From the NCBI GenBank assembly GCA_032718475.1, contig JAUCBJ010006605.1:1-41310 (forward strand): a stretch of 41,310 bases of DNA. Direction: 5' to 3'. Shown piece by piece: positions 11,918-22,935 of the stretch. Below the pieces are notes generated by a model that saw nothing but the letters and a program-made list of their open reading frames with translations, searched no databases and was not told the DNA's origin. This DNA is from Nemertoderma westbladi. Taxonomy: Eukaryota > Xenacoelomorpha > Nemertodermatida > Nemertodermatidae. Within the stretch, counting starts at the first letter, position 1. Every line of letters starts with the position of its first letter. The position numbers were made by a program, and so were the translations under genes.

Positions 11918-13426
11918 TCACACACCCACTCCAGACGTTGTTACGTTGGGGAGTCCCTGGATGTTGGTTGGATTAGGGAGGTGGTCGTGGGAAGAGTATC
12001 TTGCCTTCCATAGTTCCCGGAGAGTTCTCTGTCTCTTTCCAGTAAACATAAACGACCAACTGGGCGATTGAGCTGCTGCGTCTATTCCCGGTTTCTTAAA
12101 GTTACGTCGCATGACGACGAGTTCTACCGATCGCACCAAACCGTCATCTGAGATATGAGTCTCGATGATACGACCTGTCTGCCACCGCTTACGTGGAAGA
12201 TCTGATTCCACAATAAGGACCACGTCTCCGGCGCTGACGTTTTCGTGCTGCGCAAACCACTTAGTTCGAAGTTGTAGCGTAGGTAGATAATGTTTTTCGA
12301 AATGGTCAGCGAAACGACGGGATAACAACTGCATAAGTTGCCAAGTTTGCCGGCAGTATTCGTCTCCGTCCGTGATTTCCGATCGTGGGAGCATGGCTAC
12401 AGGTTTCTTCAGTAGGAAGTGCGCGGGTGTTAGCGCTTCTAGGGAGTCGGGACTCGATGAGACTGGCATAAGCGGTCTCTCATTGAGATAGGCGGCGATT
12501 TCCTCCATTAACGTCCGCAAAAGTTCGTCGGTGAGATACGCACGGCACGGCACTATAAAGTGAAATGCGGTCTTCACGCTCCTGATTGATCTCTCCCAAC
12601 TTCCTCCCCACCAAGGGGCGTCGGCGGCGTTGAAGGTCCAGCTAGATGCTGTTACCCTTAGCTGATCATCCACCTGTCTTTGGTTCCAATCTTTGACGTA
12701 AGCCTTGATTTCATTGTTGGCACCAATGAAGTTCGTCCCCTTATCAGATCTCATCGTGATGCTAGTTCAAAAGCGAGCGATCTGTCGGCGTAAGCTCAGT
12801 ATGAAGCTGTTGGTAGATAGATCGTTCACCATATCGAGATGGATAGCTCTACAAGTCATACAGACAAAGATGACGCACCATCGCTTGACTATAGTCCTAG
12901 CACGATATACTTCAATAGGGCCAAATAAATCTACACCAGTATTAGTGAAAGGTGGTTCATAGAAGCTTACTCGTTCCCTAGGTAATTCTGCCTCTCGCTG
13001 TGTTAAAGGCCTACTGAATGCTTTCCTACAGGGTATGCAGTTCCTAAGAACTTGGTTCAGAGCTCTACGGGGCTTATGGAAATAATAGCGAGTTCGAATT
13101 TCGCTAAGAACTCGTTCTCTACCAGCATGGTAAAGCTTACTATGAACATCTACAATCATCTTGATTTGTATTTCAAGATTTCTAATGAGTATGGGGAACT
13201 TAGTGTCAAAGGATAATGGAGCATTAGTTAGTCTCCCTCCAACACGTATCAACCCATCTATCATTGTGCTAGAGAAACGATCCCTTAGGCGCATCTGCGG
13301 ATTTCTCAACAACAGGAAATACTTATCGGAATCCTCATAGCATTGCAGGAGTCTCAGTATCTGCTTATTGGTTTCTTCATGCTCCTGGTAACTGATCCTC
13401 TCCTTCAGAAATCTGTCTGATATCTT
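11918..13426 (-). pseudogene. BEL/Pao integrase and C-terminal domain, broken by one stop
   Basis: Minus-strand reading from just after the stop at 13427. The zinc-binding part is visible as HSKLYH and CIPC (about 13165-13030). The catalytic core follows: GVDLFGP supplies the first Asp, RSDKGTNF the second, and GGSWERS the Glu, so the DDE residues are all present. The tail with KWFAQHENVSAGDVVL is the DUF5641-type domain found in this superfamily. A premature TGA at 12769-12767 lies between the first Asp region and RSDKGTNF. The last frame (12754-11918) stays open for 278 codons. Confidence 0.88.
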
Positions 13427-14662
13427 TTATTTGGGAAGATCTTTAACAACATGGACCTGCGCAGATGTCAGTGGAGCGGTATCACTAGCGATCTTCGTCT
13501 TGGAGTAGTGATGATGAAAACATCGCTTTAAATAAGCAACGGCCTTACAAAGCCGATTCCAGGAGCTATAGTGATGTATCGCTCTCTGCAGGAGGGGTGA
13601 GAGTCCCTGCGAGACGTCTGGTGTTCCAGATTTCCAATCTCTCTCTCTGATTTCCACAACAGACTTATTTGTGGCGGGGGATTTTGGATCCAAAGCGTCG
13701 TCTCCGGAAGTGTGTAGTATAGACAGATCTATCACGGGTTTAAATAACTTCGATTTACTCGCCCGGGTTTTAGGTTTGACTTTCTCCGCTCCCTTGGCTT
13801 GTCTAATCTCCGCCGTGGTAAGATGAGGAGGCCATTCATCGTCTTCCTTGCTTAGGAAGTCGGGTCCACCTAACCAGTCTGGAGTATCTATCAGTTCTTG
13901 TGGAGTTGCTCCCCTGGAGGCGATGTCGGCTGGATTAATCGTCCCCGGGCAATGTCTCCATTGATCTATCTTTGTGCGACTAAGTAAAATGGCTACTCTG
14001 TTGGTAACGAAGACGCTGAACTGACAGACTTCATTGGTTATATACTCCAACACGAGTAAAGCATCGGTCCAATAGACAGTTTTCTCCAGTGGATAGTCGA
14101 TCTGTTCTGTTACATTCCGGTCGATGGCTGTAGCGTATAGAGCCGCTTTTAACTCCGCTCGAGGAACTTTCAACTTGTTGTTTATCAAGGCCTTAGAGGT
14201 AACCAAGGCGACCTTAATTCCATCCGGAGATTCAACCCTCAGGTAGGCTACTATACCTATTCCCATGTCGCTGGCATCTCCAAACACATGGAGTTGATAG
14301 GAATACGTGGGGAGAACGTGACCAAAATAAGAACGGGAAATCGTAAAATTCTCGATGGATGGTAGAGAATCTCCCCATTTCATCCACTTCTTTAATAGTT
14401 CTCCCTTAAGTGGATCGTCCCACGAGTGGTTTTCAAGCCACATTTGTTGTACTAAACTCCAAGCAATCAATATAACTGGGCTAATAAATCCCAATGGATC
14501 GAAATAAGTGCTCAGGATACTTAGACAAATCCGTTTAGTCCAAACTGGATTATCTCGCTGTTTTAGCTGGAAAAACAGGATATCTCTCTCTGTGTCCCAT
14601 TTCAAACCAAGTGTCTTGGTTTCTGGAAGATCGTCCTTGATAAGGTCCAGATCTTTAACTCC
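13427..14662 (-). pseudogene. BEL/Pao RNase H-like/connection region
   Basis: Open from 14605 to 13427 (392 codons), in frame with the RT part upstream. Typical words are STYFDPLGFISP, HVFGDASD, VPRAELKAA, YWTDALLVLEYI and the NPADIASRG motif. These match the region following RT in Pao-type polyproteins (Pfam calls it Peptidase_A17). It ends in a premature TAA at 13429-13427, after which the same frame continues toward the integrase. Confidence 0.9.
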
Positions 14663-15130
14663 TCAATCTTCTACCGGGATCGATTCCAGAAATTCACGGG
14701 AGTTACTGGTGAATTTAGTTAATCGAAATCCACCTCTTTTCAAGCACTCTACCATTCCTTTGGCGACATCAATGGCTTCTTCCACCGATGGGAGGGACTT
14801 TAAATTGTCGTCCATGTATATATCCCATTTGATATTGTCGATAACCTCTTTGGAGAAGGCGTCCCGGTTGTTATCAGCAGTGGTGCGCACTACTGAGCAG
14901 GCGTTTGAAGGGCTCGAGATGATCCCAAAAGCCTGGATGGTCATCCAGTACTCTACCGATTTCTGGTTGAGGTCTCCTTCAGGCCACCACAGAAATCGTA
15001 GGCTGTCCCAATCCCTATCCAGCGCCTTAACTTGTAAGAACATTCCTTCTATATCGGAGGCGTAAGCGATCGAATATTGCCATAATCTTAAGAGTATTCC
15101 CAACAAGGATTGGAGTAAGTTGGGTCTTTC
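14663..15130 (-). pseudogene. BEL/Pao reverse transcriptase palm fragment
   Basis: The fragment carries ASDIEGMFLQVK (first catalytic Asp), FLWW, AFGIISSPSNAC and IYMDD (Tyr at about 14818), then GGFRLTKFTSNS. RT fingers and protease, which should precede it, are absent because gag-type sequence abuts it near 15130. A TGA at 14665-14663 separates it from the next pol segment, which is in the same frame. Confidence 0.9.
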
Positions 15131-17048
15131 GGGGCGCTACCAATTTTGCATACAAATGCCTAGCTATGTTATTCCTATTACCATACCTGATGTTTAGTGT
15201 ATCCCAAACTTGTCTTAATCCATCTGGATGTCCAATAAACTTTAACGCCATTAACTTGGGAGATCCTTCCAAGCACTCGATGAGGAATCTCAGTTTCTCT
15301 CCATTAGATAGCACAGAGTTCTGTATGTTATCTTTGTAATATTCATTAAAAGGTAACCATTTCATCTCATCTCCATTGAACTTGACGATCTCTCCCACCT
15401 TTACCGCTTGACGGGCTTCGGTTCTAGCCATTTGACGCGTAAAACTTTCTTGGGCCATCGTGTTATTTAATATCGAGTTATCGGTATATAAATTTCTCGG
15501 ATTATGATCAGGTCTATATGGAATATCATTGTCAACAGGTTTATAATTACCCTTAATAGGGTTTACTATAGGAGTTTCTACTTCACTAGCAGTATAGATG
15601 CGTGTAGGTTCCACACCTTGCACATGAAATACTTCAGACCTAACAGGTTGACACATTGTTACAGGGGGTGGTGGTATACCCCTATGTGTATTTACTAATT
15701 TATCGCGTTCTAACGCGATACTCTGCTGCACTTCTTGCAACTCTAACCTACTTTCCCTTACTGTTCCCTTGAACTGTTGAACAGTCTCCTGCATCTGCCC
15801 GAGCAGGAGATCCATCCCCCGCCGTCCCTCATCCACCCACTCGACCACCGAAGCGGGAGCCGCCAACATAGTAGCGGGTAGACGAGGGACGACGGGCGAT
15901 AAATCTTTAATGTCTCACTCGGCGTCCAAGACATGAATTGTCTCAGGGACTGTCCTACTGGGCACAGGTAGTTTAGTACTGTGCAAAGGGAATTTAGAGG
16001 TAGGTTCTGGGAGTACAGGTGTCTCTATAACCGAAGGGGTGGCTTCGAGAACAGGCCTAATTATTTCAGGCTCATCTACTATAGTAGGGAGTCTTTCTAC
16101 TCTAATAATTTGGTCTGTGGGTTCTGTACTACCTAAGTCTGTGCTACCTAGTTGTCTTCTCACAGCTGGGGGCAAATTAGGCAATTTCTAACGGTGGGGC
16201 ATTCTTCTACGCCTGCTGGAACGAGATCTATTTCCTCCGCCTTCGGGATCTGTTGTATCGCCTTCATCAGATGATGTAAACCCCTGTCTCTTGGGAGTAG
16301 ATCGACTTATCATCTGCCAATGACTAGCTGCTCTCTGTTTATCTATGTAGTCTTGCTTCTCTTGAAGATTTTCCAATTCTAGTTGGGTGGTCTCTTCAGA
16401 CGCCCTCCGTTCTGCTTCTGCCACTGCTACCTTTCCTTCCGCTTCTGCCGCTGCCACTGCCGCTTTTCTTTCCGCTTCGGCCGCTTTTCTTTCCACTTTG
16501 GCCGCTTTTCTTTCCGCTTCTGCCGCTGCCATTGCCGCTTTTCTTTCCACTTCGGCCGCTTTTCTTTCCGCTTCTGCCGCTGCCATTGCCGCTTTTCTTT
16601 CCACTTCTGCCTCTTCCCCTGCCGCTGCTGCTGTCTTTCTGTCTTCTATACGTTTTTTCTTCACTTGTTCTTCTTGAACCCTAGCGATGCGGCTGCTTTC
16701 ATCAAATTTAGCTTGGTTCGCAGCTAACATTTCCGCATCTAATGTGTCCAACACAAACTTGGCTCCTTCACTAGTAGGGCGAAGTCCAGCCAGCCGTCTC
16801 CTCAACTCTTTGTCACCTATAAATCGTTGATAGTCCGACAGATAGATGTCAATGGCGTCCTTCTTCTGAGGTTTCTCTGATGTCGCTTCGCCGGTAGAGA
16901 ATATTCCACCGGGAGAGACGAAAACGCTCCACGTCATCGCATCCTGGGACGAGAATGGACCGTTCGACATCCGATCTGATCTCCTCGGTGCAGAGGAACC
17001 ACCGATATCTTTGGATGGGGAGGAATTATGGCTACAGGTGGGAGGCAA
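15115..17048 (-). pseudogene. BEL/Pao gag-like region with Ala/Glu/Lys coiled coil
   Basis: One frame runs from an ATG at 17048 to the junction near 15130, interrupted by TAG at 16190-16188 and a stop at 15917-15915. The first part holds a long helical repeat rich in AEAERKAA blocks (about 16620-16390), probably expanded by slippage at the DNA level, and a basic end (RSRSSRRRR). The last part contains a DUF1759-like gag segment (FNGDEMKWLPFNEYYKDNI, KLRFLIECLEGSPK, LRQVWDTLNIRYG). Gag coding then stops abruptly against RT sequence. Confidence 0.75.
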
Positions 17049-17099
17049 AGTTAAGCAGTACTCAGGTTTACCTGAATACTATTAGGCCTAGCCAACTTC

Positions 17100-17960
17100 C
17101 TGCTGCCTGTAGAGGTGGATTTGGTAACTCGCTAGGCCTAGGGACAAGGACTGCCCTTAGCGGTCCCTGGCCAACAGCAGTTATTACGAGCCTGAATAAG
17201 GACTCGGAAAGTCTGCTGCCTGTGTCAGGGATTTGCGACGGGAACCGACAGACAGATCCTTAGCGGTCCCTGGTCGCCGGCAGTTATTACGAGCCTGAAT
17301 AAGGACTCGGAAATCTTGCCGACCACGCCAGAGACTTGCGACGGGTCGACTGACTAACAGAGGAAGGGTTCGATGAGGACTGCCTTCCTGGAGTGGGTTC
17401 CACGACCGGCGTTAGTACGAGCCTGAATAAGGACTCGGAAAACTACCAACCGTTGGGCCTCACGACGGGCTGACAGACCCCTTGCCAAGCCGTACCGCTT
17501 TCCTGATGACCGATCCCTTCGGGGTTCGGGAAGGGTGGGACGGACACGCAACGGGGTCGAAAGACAAAGAACCGGACTCCACTGGCCTACCGACTGTTCG
17601 GAGCAGCTTCTCGGCTACCGAAGCGACTACGAGCCTAAAAGGATTCGGAAAGCTTAGGTGGTTGGGTCCCTGTGATGAACCGACGGACCCCTAGCCAAGC
17701 CGTACCGCTTTCCTGACAACCGATCCCTTCGGGGTTCGGGAAGGGTGGGATGGACACGCAAACTGGTCCACCGACTCGACAGACCCCTAGCCAAGCCGCA
17801 CCGCTTACCTGATGACCGATCCCTTCGGAGTTCGGGAAGGGTGGGACGGACACGCAACCGGGTCTACCGACTTGACCGACCCTTAGCCAAGCCGTACCGC
17901 TTTCCTGATGACTGATCCCTTCGGGGTTCGGGAAGGGTGGGACGGACACGCAACAGGGTC
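17100..17960. repeat. two interleaved GC-rich tandem repeat families
   Basis: Family 1 has CGAGCCTGAATAAGGACTCGG at about 17188, 17290 and 17421, with a variant at 17630. Family 2 has CAAGCCGTACCGCTTTCCTG, then CCCTTCGGGGTTCGGG and AAGGGTGGGACGGACACGCAA, at about 17485, 17696, 17792 and 17887, with about 95-bp spacing in the last three. The CCCTTCGGGGTTCGGG core is a near-perfect hairpin. The block lies directly 5' of the BEL/Pao gag start, so it could be the element's leader, but it might be an independent minisatellite. Confidence 0.8.
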
Positions 17961-18425
17961 GACCGACACTGACACCACGGTACCGAGACTAGGACCGAGG
18001 GAAAATGGGGAACATTAGTTAGGTTAAAATCTAAAGCGAACAGTGGGTAATTAAATAATGTTCTGTAGGAATTTATATTGTCGTATATTATTGTGAATAT
18101 TTGGTGTATATTGGTGTGGGGAAGCCCAACTTATTCTCAATCAGGATTCAGGATCCATGATTCAACAACGGTAGGAAAGTTACATTAAACGATTATATCC
18201 AACTAATGCAACCTTTTCTCAACCGCAATCCTGCATTTAAGAAAGTACTCCTTCTCCACTCCCAATATCCGGTGACTGACCGGAATCCCGTGGTTTAAAA
18301 GTTCCGCCTCCAGCATCGGCGTTTTCTCCCATGGTGTCGGGAATAACGGCAACACCTTATAATATACGTATAATAAGAAACATCTCGAAAACACAGCTTG
18401 CCATTTGTATATTTGTGGTGGCTAA
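17961..18425. other. gene-free stretch
   Basis: No LTR match, array or conserved ORF was recognised. Confidence 0.4.
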
Positions 18426-18426
18426 A

Positions 18427-18700
18427 TCAATGATAATGAAATTGAGTTGATAGAAGTAATGCAACTACCATTTTAGGGCGGACACCAAAAGTGGGTCATC
18501 ACAAAATTTTCAAAATTTGTATTTTTTTAAATATTCCTTATAATCTATATTTCCGCGATTTATTCAATGTTAATGAAATGGAGTTCATCCAAGTAACGCA
18601 ACTACCATTTTTCATGCGTGCACTAAAAGTGGGTGCATCACGAAATTTACAAAATTATTTGTTTCGAAATATTCATTTTATGTAAATTATAATATAGCAA
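18427..18700. repeat. two direct copies of a ~137-bp MITE-like unit
   Basis: Copies start near 18429 and 18566. Shared words are GCAACTACCATTTT (18461, 18598), ACYAAAAGTGGGT.CATCAC and AAATATTC. A third, inverted copy lies at 19148-19300, so the three together form a potential fold-back. Confidence 0.7.
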
Positions 18701-18716
18701 TTATTAGCGAAAAGGT

Positions 18717-18736
18717 GGGGGGGGGGGGGTGGGGGG
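18717..18736. repeat. poly-G tract
   Basis: Thirteen G, then T, then six G, at the right edge of the tandem MITE-like pair. Confidence 0.85.
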
Positions 18737-19147
18737 AGTGGCACTGGACGCATATCCCATCACGGATAAATATAATTTCGGGCATACAGAAATAAAATGA
18801 CTTATTCTAAGCAGGGTCGATAGTAAAGGGAAGGAAGGGTCAGGGTTGAATGAACGCCACTGAAATAATTGCTGATATAACTACAGTACAGTATAATATA
18901 AATAGTGTTGTTGGTAATTTGGTATAGGTTTTCTTGTCTGCAGGATAGATTATTGATGGTGCTGTAAGCTACGACTCTAAATTGATTTGTTACCTGTCAC
19001 ATTATTGATATATTACATTATATACGTTATTGATATGCCCAGTGTTTGTCTGTGGAGACTGTAGTAGACTTACTATACTATAACTAATATAATATGTTAT
19101 CTCCTCTCTATCTTTGTTAACTAAAATATAAATTGCATTTACTTTAC

Positions 19148-19300
19148 TCAGATGAACTCCATTTTATTACCATTGCATTCACAATCGCAGAAAACCTATA
19201 AATCACAGGAATATAGATCATACAATGAATATTAAAAAAAATAAGACATTTTGACAACGTCGAGATGCTGATGCACCTACTTTTGGCGCTTTTGGGGGTG
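19148..19300 (-). repeat. inverted third copy of the 18.4-18.7 kb repeat unit
   Basis: Read on the minus strand it carries AAAAGTAGGTGCATCA, then TTAATATTCATTGTATGATCTATATTCC and AAAATGGAGTTCATC, in the order seen in the plus-strand copies. Confidence 0.65.
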
Positions 19301-19366
19301 TCCCAGGGACATCCCCGGGATATCCAATGTAGTTCAATATAAAATTTGGGGATATTAGGGTTTATA

Positions 19367-20076
19367 CAGTACAGGCCACCAGAAAAAGCAGATTTCATCC
19401 AATGTGATCACATGTGAACACATTTGTTCAAGTCATCTGATTGGCAGGTTATGGCGAGTTATCTTCTAGATCACACAGCAGGAGGCTAACTTGCTGGGAC
19501 CGACAAAGGCTTTGTGTGCGGTGCGCCAGTATGTCTGATATCAGGTAGATGAGAGAGCCCCCAGGGCGTAACATTGCGGACATGGGCTGTATTGGAGAGA
19601 GAGAACTATATACAAGACCACATTGAGGTTCATTGAGTGTATGGGAGTGGATGGGTATATGGATGGAGGAGCCTAGACCATTGAATAATTAATTTAGTGC
19701 AGGGAGATGTCGCGCCTAGTCTGACACCGAGAGGGCACAGAGAAACACCAGAAGATGCCTTAACATCACTAACTATAGGCCTGCCTACTAGACACTATTA
19801 ACCGCACACTATAAAGGTAAACAAAATCCTTATCGCATTTCCAGCTGCAGTGAGTGACAGTTCGCGGCAAACTACAGAGAGTTTCCAGATTACTAAGCGT
19901 TTCAAATTAAAGTTATCAATTGTATCCTTTGGCGAAAAAATTTTGGTTGTTGCCATTTCAATTATGTTCAATTTATGTTCAATTGTCCCGTTCAACAACA
20001 TTACATTACACTGGTACACATTTGATAAAATGTGTTCACAATTGTACAAATCTGCGTTTTCTGGTGGCCTGTACTG
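19367..20076. mobile_element. Tc1/mariner-like MITE, 710 bp, TA target
   Basis: The ends are 29-bp inverted repeats beginning CAGTACAGGCCACCAGAAAA (19367-19395 and 20048-20076), with one mismatch. Each end is flanked by TA (19365-19366 and 20077-20078). A CAGT start and TA duplication fit the Tc1/mariner superfamily. No transposase frame is visible. The right end lies about 410 bp upstream of the GT31 start codon. Confidence 0.75.
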
Positions 20077-20121
20077 TAGTAGCCATGAACTTGGAATTTT
20101 GTACTGTACAATGTACACAAT

Positions 20122-20146
20122 GCACAATGTACAGTGTACATTGTGC
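20122..20146. repeat. 25-bp palindrome
   Basis: GCACAATGTACA, a central G, then TGTACATTGTGC form perfect inverted arms. It sits in a run of GTAC/TGTACA words between the mariner-like MITE and the GT31 gene. Confidence 0.8.
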
Positions 20147-20488
20147 CACACCAGGCGTTATTAATAAATATACATAGTAGCCATGGTCTTGCCCCACATA
20201 ATGCAGTATTGGGGCTTGGTGATGGACTGACGGATGGTGACCAGTGACGAATTCTAGTTGCTAAACTACCTACGTATACACACAAGTTTAGTGACTACGG
20301 AGATACCGTGCTGCACTGTGCCGACTATCACATAATCAGACAGTGAACGGACTGGTTACTCGATAATTTACTTTTTTACTTTTCAAATAGATTTAAGGGT
20401 ATTGCTAAACAGTAAAAAACACCGGCCAGCCGGCACCGGTAACGGCATTTACAATGTGACACCGGCTGATCGGCAACGGCTGAACGGT

Positions 20489-22850
20489 ATGCTTTCCATA
20501 CAAATACTATTTATATTAACTTGCTTGATTGTTGTAACTTGTTTGTCTATATGGCGGTTCTATAACTACTTCGACATATTTAGTGATTCAATCTCACATA
20601 CAGATTATTTCGGACCAATTCACTTGCCGCCTTCTCGACCACAGGAATCAATTCTATTGTCTCCAAACATTTGTATCAAAGAAACTTCGACAAACAGTTC
20701 ATATGAATCGCTACTTTTGATGTATAAATGTAATATGGATGACGTGGAACAAAGATCGGCGATTCGTCGGCTTATGAGAACGCCATCTTACGGACTGGAG
20801 GGACATCCAGTTAAATATGTATTTATTATGGGAAATAAAAACTTGTCTGATGTCGCGGAAAATGAATCATTGTTGTTGGAATCGACGAATTACGACGACA
20901 TTCTCTACGGGGATTTTCTCGATTCCTACAGGAATTTATCGACGAAACTTTTGTTCGGTTGGCGTTGGTTTTCTGACTTGGATTGTCGTCTTTTCTTCCG
21001 ATACATAATGAGTATCGATATAGACGTATTTCTTAATCTCAGGTATTTATGGGGCCATTAGTGACCTGGTTAGGTTGAATATCGGTAGAGTACCGGTATC
21101 AACAATTATCTCTACATCTACAACTCGGCAAGTTACAGGTATTGTAAGGGTATGCGTTTCTACTTCGCCCAGATAGGAGGGGAAACTGCCAAATTTATTA
21201 ATTAAAGGAAAGGATCAGATTACAGTGGCAATTAGGTACCTTCATAAAAATCAAATTGTTGAAATTCATATGGGGACGTTTTCCATTTGATGGAAGAGGT
21301 TATAAAACAAACTCATGCCAATTTTTAGCCATAAATATTGATATCTAGGGGTTGCCAAACGAGCTTTTGTATTTTCGCAATCTGATATCAAATCGACTGC
21401 TTTTATGAAACAACTAAATTTCATTTGACAATAATAGGATAGAAAAGGCATGTCTGGTGCATTGACACATAATGACACAATAGCAGAATATGGAGACCCA
21501 AAGGAAAATAGTTTGATTAGTGAAAGTAGTAATTTGAACTCAAATTGGTGATTGCAAAAAATATTGATGTGATAGGTCCAATCTGAAAATAAATTTAGAA
21601 TCTGCATTATAGAATTATGTATGATTCATTCATATGTACAAAACTCATTCCAGCCCTAACTGTATGCGCGCACAGCACCACCCGCTGAACTCAAACACCA
21701 TTGCAATAGAGTATAATAAATGATGTATTATTTGTTTGAAAGTGTGTCATGCAGCATATCATTTGATAGATAATTACAAATTGCATATAAATAATGCACA
21801 TAAATCTTTCTAAGCCCAAGCATAAGCTTATTTGGATTTATCGCTCGTTACAAAAGCTCGTTTGGCAACCCCTAGATATCAATATTTATGGCTAAAAATT
21901 GGCATGAGTTTGTTTTATAACCTCTTCCATCAAACGGAAACCGTCCCCATATGAATTTCAACAATTCGATTTTTATGAAGGTACCTAGTGGCAATATATT
22001 TTCAACTAAAACAATAAACTGTAAAGTCAATAGAACAGGTTACAGTTTTATTTTTGGGAGTAATCGGCGGGTATTTGAGTAAATTTTGATTTCGTGGAAA
22101 GTCCCCCCCTTTGAATCCGTTTGTATTTTTTGCAATAAATTGCGCCATGAAGCATTTTTTATCACACCTGAAGGGTTTGTATTAGTTACAAGTAAAATAT
22201 CAGGCCAGGATTACTTCCAAGGAAGGTAAATTAATATTTTGCCGCAGTGATGGAGATTTCGCACATATTTTTACAGGAATTTACTTGAGTTGTTGGATAA
22301 AAACAAACGGGATCCGTTGTATTTGGGTTCAATCCATTGGGGTCCCGGTGTCAACAGGAATCCCTCCTCCAGATGGTTCCTCAGTCGCTCCGAGTACCCG
22401 CCAGAGTTCTACCCCGCGTACGCCGCCGGTCTCGGCTACGTTCTCTCCGCCTCGGTCGTTCCGCTCCTATACTCCCATTCGTTCCGCGTTCCCTCCCTCT
22501 ATATAGACGACGCGTTCGTAGGTTTGCTAGCGGAGCGGGCGGGCATCACCCCGGTCGACGACGGACGTTTCGTTGCCGATTATCCCGCCCCTCCCGAATA
22601 CTCGTACTGCCGTTACCGCGATTTAATCGCAGTTCACGGGTTCGACGCCCACACAAAGTCTCTGATAATGAAAGATATTTGGGATCGACGGGGAACTACC
22701 GATTGTAACCAATTACAAACCATCGCCTATATAGCGATGGTTGTTCTTATATCAATCTTATTAATTTCCTGTAGTTTTTCTACTTACTACTATTACTTCT
22801 CCTGTAAACCAACTCTCATTAATTGTTGTTTTCTATCGAAACGTATTTAG
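20489..22850 (+). CDS. GT31 family beta-1,3-glycosyltransferase-like, two exons
   Basis: Exons are 20489-21042 and 22277-22850, joined across CAG|GTATTT and TTTTTACAG|GAA to give 375 aa. The ATG at 20489 directly starts the signal-anchor helix (about residues 2-22); the frame is open upstream, so an extra exon could add a longer tail. GT31 enzymes are Golgi type II membrane proteins that move galactose or N-acetylhexosamine from UDP-sugars to acceptors. Visible motifs are RSAIRRLMR (89-97), VKYVFIMG (108-115), YDDILYGDFLDSYRNLSTK (135-153), the metal-site motif as DID (177-179) instead of DDD, YPAYAAGLGYVLS (230-242) and YIDDAFVG (260-267). NLS and NSS give possible glycosylation sites. Unusually, a second hydrophobic segment lies at 334-352 near the C-terminus, followed by a Cys/Tyr-rich tail. 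The acceptor cannot be told from sequence alone. The intron (21043-22276) contains a hAT-like element. Confidence 0.9.
21195..21232 (-). repeat. left half of a 68-bp-family unit split by the hAT-like element
   Basis: ATTAAAGGAAAGGATCAG, then ATTACAGTGGC, match the reverse complement of the 27.4-28.3 kb unit. The unit resumes at 21988, on the other side of the insertion. Confidence 0.75.
21233..21987. mobile_element. hAT-like non-autonomous element, 755 bp, in the GT31 intron
   Basis: Inverted repeats of 139 bp (21233-21371 and 21849-21987) begin TAGGTACCTTCATAAAAATC and differ at only about three positions. An 8-bp direct duplication GTGGCAAT flanks it (21225-21232 and 21988-21995). An 8-bp duplication fits hAT. 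The interior is AT-rich with no transposase frame. The near-identity of the arms points to a fairly recent insertion. Confidence 0.88.
21988..22045 (-). repeat. right half of the split 68-bp-family unit
   Basis: After the second GTGGCAAT, the sequence TTTTCAACTAAAACAATAAAC and then GAACAGGTTACAG continue the unit broken at 21232. Confidence 0.75.
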
Positions 22851-22935
22851 TACTTATTTATTGAGTTTTCCTAATTAATACGTATTTTGTTGCCCTTCTG
22901 TGCAGTACCGGCGAGTTAGGGGTCTACCTTGAGCT

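Larger units (their letters stand above)
11918..17048 (-). mobile_element. decayed, internally deleted BEL/Pao LTR retroelement
   Basis: In minus-strand order there is a gag-like region, an RT palm with YMDD, an RNase H-like region, an integrase with HHCC and DDE residues, and a DUF5641-like tail. The order and motifs are those of BEL/Pao. All pol segments share one reading frame interrupted by stops at 14663, 13427 and 12767. The gag part shares another frame with stops at 16188 and 15915. The protease, the gag C-terminal part and the RT fingers are missing. Paired LTRs were not found. It cannot be autonomous. Confidence 0.9.

Noticed and set aside
16383-16727. Plus-strand ORFs rich in Ala/Ser/Phe/Arg
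   Set aside because: They are antisense shadows of the gag coiled-coil repeat.
10240-18400. Paired LTRs around the BEL/Pao element
   Set aside because: By eye no stretch downstream of the integrase matches one upstream of gag. A computed alignment would be needed to exclude diverged LTRs.
22285-22708. Overlapping plus-strand ORFs in other frames of GT31 exon 2
   Set aside because: Only the frame continuing from exon 1 carries GT31 motifs; the others are shadows in a GC-rich exon.
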